This document shows, in pieces, positions 18,717 through 27,712 of a stretch of DNA of 64,000 nucleotides (position 1 is the first letter of the stretch; every line of letters starts with the position of its first letter). The notes under the pieces are model-generated. The model was not told the origin of the DNA, searched no databases, and saw nothing but the letters and a program-made list of their open reading frames with translations. Source of the DNA: Dysgonomonas mossii. GTDB taxonomy: Bacteria > Bacteroidota > Bacteroidia > Bacteroidales > Dysgonomonadaceae. Where the stretch lies: contig NZ_SPPK01000005.1 in assembly GCF_004569505.1 (NCBI RefSeq), positions 186,001 through 250,000 on the forward strand. Direction: 5' to 3'. A program made the position numbers and the translations under genes.

Positions 18717-20549
18717 ATGAGTGATATAATACATCTTTTACCCGATTCTATAGCCAATCAAATCGCGGCAGGAGAGGTTATTCAACGGCCTTCGTCAGTG
18801 GTGAAGGAATTGGTTGAAAATGCCATCGATGCCGGTGCAGACAGTATACAGCTTATCATTAAGGATGCCGGCCGTACACTGATTCAGGTGATAGATAACG
18901 GAAAAGGAATGTCGGCAACAGATGCCCGTATGGCCTTTGAACGGCATGCTACATCTAAGATAAGAAAAGCGGATGATTTGTTTGATCTTCACACCATGGG
19001 GTTCAGGGGTGAGGCTTTGCCCTCTATTGCCGCTATCTCGCATGTGGAAGTTAAAACGAGAAGGGCTGAAGATGAGCTCGGTACTTTGCTGCAAATAGCA
19101 GGGTCGAGAGTCGAAAGTCAGGAGCCTGTGGCTTGTCCCGTAGGGAGTAATTTCTCTGTAAAGAACATATTCTATAATGTTCCTGCCCGTCGTAAATTCT
19201 TGAAATCGAACGATACTGAACGTAGAAATATTCTTACCGAACTGGAGCGTATTGTTCTGGTAAATCCTTCTATCGAATTTACTTTTATAGATAATGATGT
19301 AGAAGTCTTAAAATTCCCGGCTGGAGGTTTACGGCAGCGTATCGTTAATGTCGTAGGTAAGAACTTCAATCAGCAGCTTATCTCTATTGATATAGATACT
19401 TCTCTGGCTAAGATAACCGGCTTTATAGGTAAGCCCGAATCGGCACGAAAAGCCAGAGCCCAGCAGTTCTTTTTTGTGAATAACAGGTATATGCGTCATG
19501 CATATTTTAATAAGGCTGTACAGTCTGCATTCGACCCGTTGATTCTGAACGGCGAGTATCCAAACTATTTTATTTATTTTCAAGTTGATCCCTCTACTAT
19601 CGATGTAAATATACATCCGACAAAGACAGAGATAAAGTTTGAAAATGAACAGCCTATCTGGCAAATTCTTACTGCAGCCATCAAGGAGGCATTGGGTAAG
19701 TTTAATGAAGTGCCTACAATCGATTTTGATACCGAAGGAGCTATAGATATACCGATACACGATCCTTCAAAAAATATATCCCAGCCTCGTGTAAATGTAG
19801 ATCCGTCATATAATCCATTCAAGTCGCCTGCAAGGACAAACTATCAGCGTCCAAAGTTCGATTTGGATCAGTTATACAAAGGATTTGAAAGTGATAAAAA
19901 TACTGTCGATTTTTCTACAGAGGTTGCCCCCGATGTTGATATTTTTAGTCAGCAACAAACAGGCGATTCTGAAAAGATAGTTCCCGAAATGGTGGTACAT
20001 TATCAATACAAGAACCGCTATATCCTTACCTCCGTTAAATCGGGGCTAATGCTTATCGATCAGCATCGTGCTCATATTCGTATATTGTTCGATCAGTTTT
20101 TATCTCAGATAGAGCATAAAAGAGGTATCTCACAACGTGCACTATTCCCCGAGATTATCGAGCTGTCTCCATCAGAGGCTGCTATGATGCCTTATCTGAC
20201 AGACGATCTTGAGGCCGTAGGTTTCGATCTGGGTCATTTAGGGAATAATTCTTATGCTATAAATGGTACACCTGCCGAAATAACTAATATAGACTCTGTA
20301 CAGCTTGTGCACAACATGATAAATAAGAGTATAGAGAGCGGTAGCGATGTAAAAGAGGAAATACGAGAGGCACTAGCACTTTCGATGGCTTATGCTGCAT
20401 CAATCCCTTATGGGCATACGTTGTCTACAGAGGAGATGAATAAGATTGTCGATCAGCTTTTTGCTTCCTCTGCATATAAACATACTCCTGACGGAAAAAC
20501 AATTATCTCTATGCTCGAAGATGATGCGATAGAGAAAATGTTCAAGTAA
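18717..20549 (+). CDS. mutL: DNA mismatch repair protein MutL
   Basis: 610 residues with the GHKL ATPase at the N-terminus: ELVENAIDAGAD (31-42), DNGKGM and GFRGEALPSI. The transducer domain ends KTEIKF near residue 307. A linker of about 100 residues leads to the C-terminal dimerisation domain. The place where endonuclease-type MutL proteins have DQHA(X)2E(X)4E reads DQHRAHIRILFDQF here, with Arg inserted and both Glu lost, so nicking activity in this form is doubtful. MutL links MutS mismatch recognition to repair. It lies 13 bases after the OstA-like gene and is presumably in the same transcription unit despite its unrelated role. Confidence 0.96.
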   Translation: MSDIIHLLPDSIANQIAAGEVIQRPSSVVKELVENAIDAGADSIQLIIKDAGRTLIQVIDNGKGMSATDARMAFERHATSKIRKADDLFDLHTMGFRGEALPSIAAISHVEVKTRRAEDELGTLLQIAGSRVESQEPVACPVGSNFSVKNIFYNVPARRKFLKSNDTERRNILTELERIVLVNPSIEFTFIDNDVEVLKFPAGGLRQRIVNVVGKNFNQQLISIDIDTSLAKITGFIGKPESARKARAQQFFFVNNRYMRHAYFNKAVQSAFDPLILNGEYPNYFIYFQVDPSTIDVNIHPTKTEIKFENEQPIWQILTAAIKEALGKFNEVPTIDFDTEGAIDIPIHDPSKNISQPRVNVDPSYNPFKSPARTNYQRPKFDLDQLYKGFESDKNTVDFSTEVAPDVDIFSQQQTGDSEKIVPEMVVHYQYKNRYILTSVKSGLMLIDQHRAHIRILFDQFLSQIEHKRGISQRALFPEIIELSPSEAAMMPYLTDDLEAVGFDLGHLGNNSYAINGTPAEITNIDSVQLVHNMINKSIESGSDVKEEIREALALSMAYAASIPYGHTLSTEEMNKIVDQLFASSAYKHTPDGKTIISMLEDDAIEKMFK

Positions 20550-20567
20550 ATCTTAAACTATTTATCT

Positions 20568-21239
20568 ATGAGAAAGGCGAAAATTATCTCTCTCATCTTT
20601 AGTATCTTTTTTATTTTAGGGCTATGTGCCTACTACTTTTATCCATCAACGACAGTCTCTACCGATAAGGCTAAGGCTACTCGGGAAGAACAGATAGAAG
20701 ATGGCGATATAATCTTTCAGACTTCACTCTCGGCTCAGAGTGAGGCTATTCAGCAAGCTACAAACTCAAAGTATTCTCACTGTGGCATTATTTATAAGAA
20801 TAATGGTAGATTCTATGTCTATGAGGCTGCTGAAACTGTAAAGCTGACTCCTTTAGATGAGTGGGTAGCAAAGGGAAAGGATGGTCATTATGTAATCAAA
20901 CGGCTAAGGATTGCAAATCAGATATTAACCTTTAACACGCTGAAGAAAATGAAAGAGGAGGGGGCTAAACTCTTAGGAAAAAGTTATGACTCTGCATTTG
21001 ACTGGTCGGACGAAAAAATATACTGTTCTGAACTTGTCTGGAAAATTTATAAGCGAGGCGCAGAAGTTGAAGTTGGCAAGCTCCAGTACTTAAGAGACTT
21101 TGATTTGACAGGGGAAGAAGTCCAACAGAAACTAAAAGAACGTTACGGAGATAAAATACCGAAAGATGAGGTTGTAATTTCCCCCGCATCTATTTTTAAT
21201 AGTAGTATGTTAGAGACGGTTATTTCTCATACTCTATAA
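20568..21239 (+). CDS. YiiX/YebB-like NlpC/P60-superfamily cysteine hydrolase
   Basis: A 223-residue protein with an N-terminal signal anchor (residues 6-25), so it probably faces the periplasm. The motifs are those of the circularly permuted papain-like YiiX family: EDGDIIFQ at 44-51, YSHCGI with His71, a downstream YEA with Glu86, and YCSELVW with the probable nucleophile Cys153. Substrates in this group are acyl or amide bonds, with peptidoglycan peptides or lipids proposed. It follows mutL by 18 bases and ends before a bidirectional terminator. Family call is good; the substrate is unknown. Confidence 0.82.
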   Translation: MRKAKIISLIFSIFFILGLCAYYFYPSTTVSTDKAKATREEQIEDGDIIFQTSLSAQSEAIQQATNSKYSHCGIIYKNNGRFYVYEAAETVKLTPLDEWVAKGKDGHYVIKRLRIANQILTFNTLKKMKEEGAKLLGKSYDSAFDWSDEKIYCSELVWKIYKRGAEVEVGKLQYLRDFDLTGEEVQQKLKERYGDKIPKDEVVISPASIFNSSMLETVISHTL

Positions 21240-21240
21240 G

Positions 21241-21280
21241 ATACAAAAAGCAGAATATTCGAATATTCTGCCTTTTGTAT
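21241..21280. terminator. Bidirectional terminator between the YiiX-like gene and yqeY
   Basis: Adjacent 20-base arms (21241-21260, 21261-21280) pair with one mismatch; A-rich on the left and T-rich on the right, so it can end transcripts from both strands, including the dcw operon. Confidence 0.85.
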
Positions 21281-21302
21281 TTATAATAAAATTATACCAG
21301 TG

Positions 21303-21755
21303 TTATTTATTCAACAGCTTTTTTACTGTTTCAGAAATAGCTTTTCCGGCAGCAATACCTGCAAGAGCTTTTGTGGCTACCCCCATCACTTTACCCATAT
21401 CAGCAGGAGATGAAGCTCCTACCTGAGCTATAATTTCGGTGATTCTTGCATCCAGTTCTTCTTGTGATAATTGCTTTGGCAGATATGCTTCTATAACAGC
21501 AATCTGTGCTAATTCATCTCCCGCCAGATCTTCACGACCCTGATTTTTGTATATATCTGCGCTGTCTTTACGTTGCTTCACCATCTTTTGCAAGATAAGA
21601 GTTGCTGCTTCGTCAGATAATTCATCATTAGCTCCTTTCGCTGTTTTTGCTTCAAGAAATTCTTTTTTTATTCCTCGCAACGCCTCTAGTCTTATTTTGT
21701 CCTTTGCGCGCATTGCGTCTTTGATATCTTCGCTTACTTTATCAAATAAGTTCAT
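21303..21755 (-). CDS. yqeY: GatB/YqeY domain protein
   Basis: 150 residues of the YqeY family: MNLFDKVSEDIKDAMRAKDK opening, KMVKQRKDSADIYKNQGREDL in the middle and ADMGKVMGVATKALAG near the end. The fold matches the tRNA-binding tail of the GatB subunit of the Asp/Glu-tRNA amidotransferase. The function of stand-alone YqeY proteins is not settled. It starts 20 bases after ftsZ ends and is therefore the last gene of the dcw transcription unit, a placement shared by other Bacteroidales. Confidence 0.93.
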   Translation of the reverse strand: MNLFDKVSEDIKDAMRAKDKIRLEALRGIKKEFLEAKTAKGANDELSDEAATLILQKMVKQRKDSADIYKNQGREDLAGDELAQIAVIEAYLPKQLSQEELDARITEIIAQVGASSPADMGKVMGVATKALAGIAAGKAISETVKKLLNK

Positions 21756-21775
21756 TGTTGTATTTTTATTATGAT

Positions 21776-23065
21776 TTAGTCATTAAAAAGGCCACCTTGT
21801 TTCTTCATTTCCGGTTTGTATTCGCTTGGGTTGAATTTCTCATCACGTTTGAATACCGGAGTATTTTCCAAAGCGTCAATAATCTTATCATTATCCAATT
21901 CATCTGTAGATAGGATAATTGGCTTTTGGCCGAAAAACGAGGAACGGACAGCTACAGTTTGCACGCCATCTTTTCCGTAATGTTTTTCAATCATTTCGTT
22001 GATGCGGCGTTTTTCTTCTTCTTCCTGCCTGATTCTTTCTTCCTCTTCTTCCTCATCAATTTCGATAAGATCACTTTCCATGCCCGGGATGCTCGACATA
22101 CCGAATCCTGTGGCCAGCAAAGTTATTTTTACCTGCTTGCCTAGATTTTTATCTATAGCAGTACCCCAAATAACTTCTATCTCTGGGCCAAAGCGCTTCA
22201 TAAAGTTGGCAACAGCTTCCATCTCTTCTACTATGAGCGGTTCTTCTTCGCTCGAATAGATATTAAATAGAATCTTCTTGGCATCAAATACATCATTGTT
22301 ATTCAATAATGGAGAGTGAAGCGCATTTACAATTGCATCTTCCACACGATTTTCTCCTTCGCCTCGTCCGCTACTCATAATGGCTACACCGCCATCTTTC
22401 AAGATGGTTTTCACATCGGCAAAGTCCAGATTTATATGTCCGTGTACTGTGATTATCTCCGCGATACCTTTAGCTGCTATTGTCAGCGTATCGTCAGCTT
22501 TTGCAAAAGCATTGGGGATAGTCAGGTCGGCATAGATATCAATCAGTCTCTCATTGTTGATCACAAGCAGTGCATCAACGTTGCGTGCTATATTTTCTAC
22601 ACCTTTCAGTGCTTGTATAATCTTTTTACGGCCTTCGAATACAAATGGTATGGTAACGATACCAACTGTAAGTATTCCCATATCTTTAGCAATACGGGCT
22701 ACTACAGGGGCTGCTCCTGTTCCGGTACCACCTCCCATTCCGGCAGTGATAAATACCATTTTGGTTCCGTCTCCCAATAGTTTTTCCAAATCTTCACGGC
22801 TCTCTTCTGCCGCTGCTTTTGCAACCTCGGGGCGGTTTCCTGCTCCAAGTCCTTCCGTGGTTTTTCTTCCCAGTTGGACTCGTGTTTCTACCGGAGATTC
22901 GCACAATGCTTGATTATCGGTATTGCACAATGCAAACGATACATCATGTATACCTTCATTAAACATGTGATTTACGGCGTTACCACCACCACCACCTACA
23001 CCTATAACCTTTATGATTGTCTGAGTTTTTCTTGGGAATTGAAAATCCAGTATTTTTTCATCCAT
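21776..23065 (-). CDS. ftsZ: Cell division GTPase FtsZ
   Basis: 429 residues. The tubulin-type GTPase signature GGGTGTG is at 111-117, the GVGGGGGNAV nucleotide loop at 22-31, and the T7 loop reads NLDFADVKTIL. The protein polymerises into the Z ring at midcell. After residue about 325 there is a very acidic, Glu/Arg-rich linker (EIDEEEEEERIRQEEEEK) and a C-terminal tail (KFNPSEYKPEMKKQGGLFND), which would be the contact for FtsA. Gene order ftsQ-ftsA-ftsZ is canonical, with 45 bases between ftsA and ftsZ. Confidence 0.98.
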   Translation of the reverse strand: MDEKILDFQFPRKTQTIIKVIGVGGGGGNAVNHMFNEGIHDVSFALCNTDNQALCESPVETRVQLGRKTTEGLGAGNRPEVAKAAAEESREDLEKLLGDGTKMVFITAGMGGGTGTGAAPVVARIAKDMGILTVGIVTIPFVFEGRKKIIQALKGVENIARNVDALLVINNERLIDIYADLTIPNAFAKADDTLTIAAKGIAEIITVHGHINLDFADVKTILKDGGVAIMSSGRGEGENRVEDAIVNALHSPLLNNNDVFDAKKILFNIYSSEEEPLIVEEMEAVANFMKRFGPEIEVIWGTAIDKNLGKQVKITLLATGFGMSSIPGMESDLIEIDEEEEEERIRQEEEEKRRINEMIEKHYGKDGVQTVAVRSSFFGQKPIILSTDELDNDKIIDALENTPVFKRDEKFNPSEYKPEMKKQGGLFND

Positions 23066-23110
23066 ATCTTAGCGTATTTGTTTTGTTATAACTTAAGGGA
23101 TTTACTTCGA

Positions 23111-24439
23111 TTATTCTTCATCGTTGAATACTGTTCCTCCAAAGTTTTGTACTTTTTCGAAGAACCTAAAGAGCGATGTTTGCCCTTTGTTTTTATCTTT
23201 CTTTCCCTTTTTAGGCTTAGGAGCTTCTTCCTCATCCTCTTCTTCCTCAATTTCGGGAGCAGGTGGAGTAGGAGTTGTTTGTTGAACCGGTACAGGTTCC
23301 GGTCTGAAAGCTTCCTTCCTTTCGCAATTCTCATTTGCAAAAAGCAGTAAGCTAAGAGCCTGTGTATATACCGGATTTTGCAATAATTCGGCTGCATTAT
23401 TAATATATACACGTTTTGGTGTTGCCCGCTTTACCGGAAGTTGTGCTTTGTCTGCAAAGTATTCTTCCAGCCCTGTAATTTGCGATGCTCCACCTATTAT
23501 AATAATTCCGGCATCCAGTTTATCTCCAAATCCTGACTCTTTTATCTGATGAATCACGTTCAAGATAATCTCGTCCTGACGTAGTTGTATCACTTTGTTC
23601 AACTCTCTGAGGTCTATATCGGCTGAAGTATCACTGGTTGGTCTTGCTTTTTCTTTACCTAATTTTGCATAACGTATTTTATATGTTTCGGCAGATTCGA
23701 ATACAAAGCCTAATCCCTGAATATCTTTCGTAATCGTACGTCCTCCGAACGGAATAACTGCCATATAGCGAAGCAATCCACCCTTGTATATGGATAATGT
23801 AGTGGTGCCTGCGCCAAAATCGACCAGAGCACATCCAGCTTGTCTGTCTTGTTCTTCCAGAACGAGAGCACCTGCGGCTACAGGCCCTACAATAAATCCG
23901 GCAATATCAATCTGAGCCTTCTCTGTACTTTTTGCAAGATTGCTCTTTATATTAGGGCGTCCGATAACCAAACGATAATGACCTTCAATTACAGAAGCAA
24001 CCTTATCAATCGGGTCTTCTTCGTATTGTCCGTCAAGGTAGTATTCAGGAGCAAGTACGCTATAGTTGGCAAAGAAATCAGGTTTGTTCAGCTTAGCTTG
24101 CTGTTCCATTCCGTCGAGTATGGCAAATGTAATAGGAGTGTTGCCATCGAGCAATTTAGTCTCTTTGTGTTCTATTGCCCGAAGTGATTTTCCGGCAACA
24201 GAAACATAAGCTTTTCCTATTTTCTTCCCTGTCTTGTTTTCTAACAGGTGAATAAGTCCTTTGATTTTGCCGGCGGCATCATCTATATTATATATTGTCC
24301 CATATTTTACACATGAATCGGCAGGTATACATTCCGATGCCAAGATGGAAATAACGCCTTGTTCATTCTTACGTCCCAGTACACCAACAATTTTTGATGT
24401 GCCAAGGTCAATACCTACAATAAATCCTGATTGTTCCAT
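23111..24439 (-). CDS. ftsA: Cell division protein FtsA
   Basis: 442 residues of actin-like ATPase: GIDLGTSKIVGVLG at 9-22 (phosphate 1), DFGAGTTTLSIYKGG (phosphate 2) and GIIIIGGASQITGLEE (adenosine site). FtsA tethers FtsZ to the membrane. After the domain a linker begins with PTPPAPEIEEEEDEEEA and continues in a lysine-rich run (PKPKKGKKDKNKG). It ends in a short hydrophobic/basic helix, TSLFRFFEKVQNF, well placed to act as the membrane-targeting amphipathic helix. The acid-base linker is longer than in E. coli FtsA. Confidence 0.97.
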   Translation of the reverse strand: MEQSGFIVGIDLGTSKIVGVLGRKNEQGVISILASECIPADSCVKYGTIYNIDDAAGKIKGLIHLLENKTGKKIGKAYVSVAGKSLRAIEHKETKLLDGNTPITFAILDGMEQQAKLNKPDFFANYSVLAPEYYLDGQYEEDPIDKVASVIEGHYRLVIGRPNIKSNLAKSTEKAQIDIAGFIVGPVAAGALVLEEQDRQAGCALVDFGAGTTTLSIYKGGLLRYMAVIPFGGRTITKDIQGLGFVFESAETYKIRYAKLGKEKARPTSDTSADIDLRELNKVIQLRQDEIILNVIHQIKESGFGDKLDAGIIIIGGASQITGLEEYFADKAQLPVKRATPKRVYINNAAELLQNPVYTQALSLLLFANENCERKEAFRPEPVPVQQTTPTPPAPEIEEEEDEEEAPKPKKGKKDKNKGQTSLFRFFEKVQNFGGTVFNDEE

Positions 24440-24497
24440 ATATCTTCTTCTCCTTTACAGTCCAATTCGAAAGAATTGTCCAGATCTTGTTCTTTAT

Positions 24498-25235
24498 TCA
24501 ACGTTTTGTACAAACAACTTGTTTGTTAAACTTCAGATTTATGACTGAATATTTATTCCACCCGGTCTCGTTAAGCCCGTTTTGATAAAAGGTGAGCAAT
24601 TTGGCAAGCTTCTCTTTACATCCGTCCACACTGCCTAGTATGACCTGATGATCACCGACACGGGGTATTAATTTAATATCCTGGTTAGGTAGTACGACTA
24701 TTTGTTCAATTTGTGCATTCCAAAACTCATCATTATGCAAAAATAATGCAAATTTATATAAGTCGGTCTTTGCAAACTCTTCTTTTATTGCTCCTGTTGC
24801 TATAGGGAGGTATGCCGTAGAGCGATTAGAAAGAGGCATTTTATTGCCCGTATTATCTATATAATAGTTTCCTCCGAGGCTGCTTATAACACGCAGAATC
24901 GGCTTCCGCTCTTCAATTACGGCTTTTACGGCTCTATTGTTTGTAACAAATACGTTGGCTTCTTTTATCAGCTGATTGGCCATTATGGCCTCCTCTATCT
25001 TGTTTGTATTAATGTTTTTTAATTGTTTGCCTGTAGGGTCAAGTCCTTTATCTTTGATATAACTTACAATATCTTTTGTTTCGATAAACTTATTGCCTTC
25101 GGCGCTATTTTTTATTTCTACTTCAAAACTTGTACAAAAGTCATCCTGCGGCTTTTTTTCGAAATAAAAAGCCGAGAAAATAAGATAGCCTGCAAGAAGG
25201 CATATTCCTCCGATGACTAATATTTTTTTTATCAT
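24498..25235 (-). CDS. ftsQ: Cell division protein FtsQ
   Basis: 245 residues: a short cytoplasmic start, one membrane helix (residues 4-23), then a POTRA-like periplasmic part in which LIKEANVFVTNNRAVKAVIEERKPILRV is the typical strand-helix-strand end. FtsQ forms the periplasmic bridge with FtsB/FtsL in the divisome. Sequence similarity across phyla is weak, so position matters: it overlaps murC by 4 bases and precedes ftsA, the canonical slot. Confidence 0.9.
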   Translation of the reverse strand: MIKKILVIGGICLLAGYLIFSAFYFEKKPQDDFCTSFEVEIKNSAEGNKFIETKDIVSYIKDKGLDPTGKQLKNINTNKIEEAIMANQLIKEANVFVTNNRAVKAVIEERKPILRVISSLGGNYYIDNTGNKMPLSNRSTAYLPIATGAIKEEFAKTDLYKFALFLHNDEFWNAQIEQIVVLPNQDIKLIPRVGDHQVILGSVDGCKEKLAKLLTFYQNGLNETGWNKYSVINLKFNKQVVCTKR

Positions 25236-26599
25236 TTCTCTTTTAAAACGTCTTTTATTGCTTCCAACAATTGATCGATATCTCCTGCTCCGACTGTTAA
25301 TAGAACCTCAATATTATTTTTATTTTCCAATAAAGTTAATAATTCTTGCTTGTTACACAATGTTTTAGGACAGGTAACCTTGTCGAAAATTATTTTTGAT
25401 GTCACACCTTCTATCGGTTTTTCCCTTGCAGGATATATATCCAGTAAAATGAGTTCGTCAAGCAAAGAAAGACTCTTTGCAAACTCATCGGCAAAATCTT
25501 TTGTCCGACTATAGAGGTGAGGCTGAAAAACTCCTGTAACCTTGCGGTCAGGATATAACTCCTTAACAGAAGTAATGCTTGCAGCTAGTTCCTGAGGGTG
25601 GTGCGCATAGTCGTCTATCATCACGATCTTATCTGTTTTAAGGATAAAATCGAAACGACGTTTTGCTCCCTGAAATGTGAGCATTGCATGTCTCAGTTCG
25701 TCAGGTGTAGCACCATTGAGCCATGCCAGAGCCATTGCTCCGATGCTATTCTCTATATTTATTCTTACAGGAACGCCAAGTTGTATGTTGTCTATTACTT
25801 CCTTTGGAGTAACAAAGTCGAAGCGAATTTCACCGTTGCCTATTTTTATGTTCTTTGCATGGAAATCGCCTTTATCTTCAGAGTAGGTATATACCTTAAC
25901 TCCTTCTCCAACTTTGGGTGAAAGTTTTATATTGTGTTTCATCACCAACGCTCCTCCTTGTTGAATGAGGGTGGTGAATTTCTCAAAGCTTTTGAGATAC
26001 TCTTCTTCCGTTCCGTAGATATCCAAATGATCTGGGTCTACAGAGGTAATAAGAGCCATATACGGATGCAGCCAGTGGAAAGAGCGGTCATACTCATCAG
26101 CTTCGATAACGGTAAACTCACTCTTGTCTGAAAGCATCAGATTGCTGCTATAATTTTTTAGTATACCGCCTAAGAAAGCATTACAATCGAGGTGCGATTG
26201 TTTAAGGATGTGAGCCAGCATACTTGATGTTGTTGTCTTTCCGTGTGTTCCTGCACAACAGAGTGCTTTGCTCGATTTGGTGATAGTTCCTAAAACCTGA
26301 GCACGCTTCTGGATAGTAAAATTCTGCTCGTGGAAATATATAACCTCTTCGTTCTCGGATGGAACAGCCGGCGTATAAACCACTAATGTCGTATCCTTGT
26401 CTTTGCAGTATTCCGGTATCAGGCTTACACTATCCGAATAGTGAATTTCTGCGCCTTCTTTTACCAGCTCTTTTGTCAATGGTGTTTCGGTACGATCATA
26501 CCCTGCTACCTTTTTACCTTTCGACATAAAATAGCGAGCCAGATTGCTCATCCCGATACCACCGATTCCGATGAAATATACTGCTTTTATATTATTCAT
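25232..26599 (-). CDS. murC: UDP-N-acetylmuramate--L-alanine ligase
   Basis: 455 residues. The Rossmann-type UDP-binding start is GIGGIGMSNLARYF (11-24), the ATP loop GTHGKTT is at 117-123, and the Mur central motif includes EADEYDRSF and SVDPDHLDIYG. The C-terminal domain has DDYAHHPQE. It joins L-alanine to UDP-MurNAc, the first peptide step of peptidoglycan synthesis, in the cytoplasm. It overlaps ftsQ by 4 bases and sits 9 bases after murG. Confidence 0.98.
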   Translation of the reverse strand: MNNIKAVYFIGIGGIGMSNLARYFMSKGKKVAGYDRTETPLTKELVKEGAEIHYSDSVSLIPEYCKDKDTTLVVYTPAVPSENEEVIYFHEQNFTIQKRAQVLGTITKSSKALCCAGTHGKTTTSSMLAHILKQSHLDCNAFLGGILKNYSSNLMLSDKSEFTVIEADEYDRSFHWLHPYMALITSVDPDHLDIYGTEEEYLKSFEKFTTLIQQGGALVMKHNIKLSPKVGEGVKVYTYSEDKGDFHAKNIKIGNGEIRFDFVTPKEVIDNIQLGVPVRINIENSIGAMALAWLNGATPDELRHAMLTFQGAKRRFDFILKTDKIVMIDDYAHHPQELAASITSVKELYPDRKVTGVFQPHLYSRTKDFADEFAKSLSLLDELILLDIYPAREKPIEGVTSKIIFDKVTCPKTLCNKQELLTLLENKNNIEVLLTVGAGDIDQLLEAIKDVLKEK

Positions 26600-26608
26600 G
26601 TTTTATTT

Positions 26609-27712
26609 TCACTTTATTAGTCCTATTGCTTCATCTACAATCCGGTTTGCCGAATCATGTTGCGCCAATTTTAAAATATTTTCTGACAGAGTTTTTAATT
26701 TATCCTTATCCTTTATTGTCTCCAAAGCTGTTTTAACCAGCAAATCGTTCGCTTCAATATCCTTTATGAGGATAGCGGCATCTTTGTTTACCAGAGCCAT
26801 TGCATTTTTGGTTTGATGATCTTCCGATACATTTGGAGAAGGAACAAGAATAACCGGTTTGCCCAACAAGCATAGTTCGGAGATAGAGCTTGCACCTGCT
26901 CTTGAGATGACCAAATCGGCTGCTTTATATGCTAAATCCATTCGGGAAATGAATTCATGGATATGAATATTCTGTGGATTCCCTTTCGATGCCAGATCCA
27001 TATTCAGTTCGAAAAAGTATAGTTTTCCACATTGCCAAATGATTTGTATGTCTGACTCTGACAAAGCTTCTATTCCGCTAAAGATACTTTTGTTTATTGT
27101 TCTCGAACCAAGGCTGCCACCTACAACCAGAATCGTTTTTTTATTCGGGTTGAGGTTAAACTCTGTATAGGCATCTTCTTTCGTTATATTCGATGATAAT
27201 AATTCTTCACGACAAGGGTTGCCGGTCATCACTATTTTATCTTTCGGAAAGAATCTTTCCATATTTTCGTAGGCAACACAGATACTGGAAGCCTTCTTGC
27301 CTAAGAACTTGTTTGTAATTCCGGCATACGAATTTTGCTCTTGAATGAGGGTCGGGATACCTAGTTTACTTGCCTTATACAACGTTGGGCCACTGGCATA
27401 TCCTCCCACGCCAATCACGATATCAGGCTTAAATTCTTTTATGATTTTGCTAGCCCGATTGAGGCTTTTCTGAAATTTCCAGATTGTAGAAAATATCTTG
27501 ATCGGATTTTTTCTGCTAATCCCGACTACATTTAACCCTTCTATTTTGTATCCTGCGTTTGGAACTTTTTCCATTTCCATGCGTCCTTCGGCTCCCACAA
27601 AAAGTATTTCGGAGTCAGCGTAACGTTTTTTGATGGTGTTAGCAATAGCTATTGCCGGAAATATATGACCTCCTGTTCCACCTCCGCTAATAATAACTCT
27701 CAGATTTTTCAT
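26609..27712 (-). CDS. murG: Undecaprenyldiphospho-muramoylpentapeptide beta-N-acetylglucosaminyltransferase
   Basis: 367 residues, GT28 fold. GGTGGH at 11-16 is the N-domain glycine loop, and SRAGASSISELCLLGKPVILVPSP is the C-domain UDP-GlcNAc-binding signature. The enzyme adds GlcNAc to lipid I to give lipid II on the inner face of the membrane. The start overlaps the ftsW stop by 4 bases, so the lipid II synthase and the following FtsW-type enzyme are translationally coupled. Confidence 0.98.
   Translation of the reverse strand: MKNLRVIISGGGTGGHIFPAIAIANTIKKRYADSEILFVGAEGRMEMEKVPNAGYKIEGLNVVGISRKNPIKIFSTIWKFQKSLNRASKIIKEFKPDIVIGVGGYASGPTLYKASKLGIPTLIQEQNSYAGITNKFLGKKASSICVAYENMERFFPKDKIVMTGNPCREELLSSNITKEDAYTEFNLNPNKKTILVVGGSLGSRTINKSIFSGIEALSESDIQIIWQCGKLYFFELNMDLASKGNPQNIHIHEFISRMDLAYKAADLVISRAGASSISELCLLGKPVILVPSPNVSEDHQTKNAMALVNKDAAILIKDIEANDLLVKTALETIKDKDKLKTLSENILKLAQHDSANRIVDEAIGLIK

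Noticed and set aside
21999..22913. Long plus-strand frames opposite ftsZ (up to about 150 codons)
   Set aside because: They lie entirely within ftsZ, are rich in Ser/Cys/Phe as expected for the complement of an acidic gene, and match no family.
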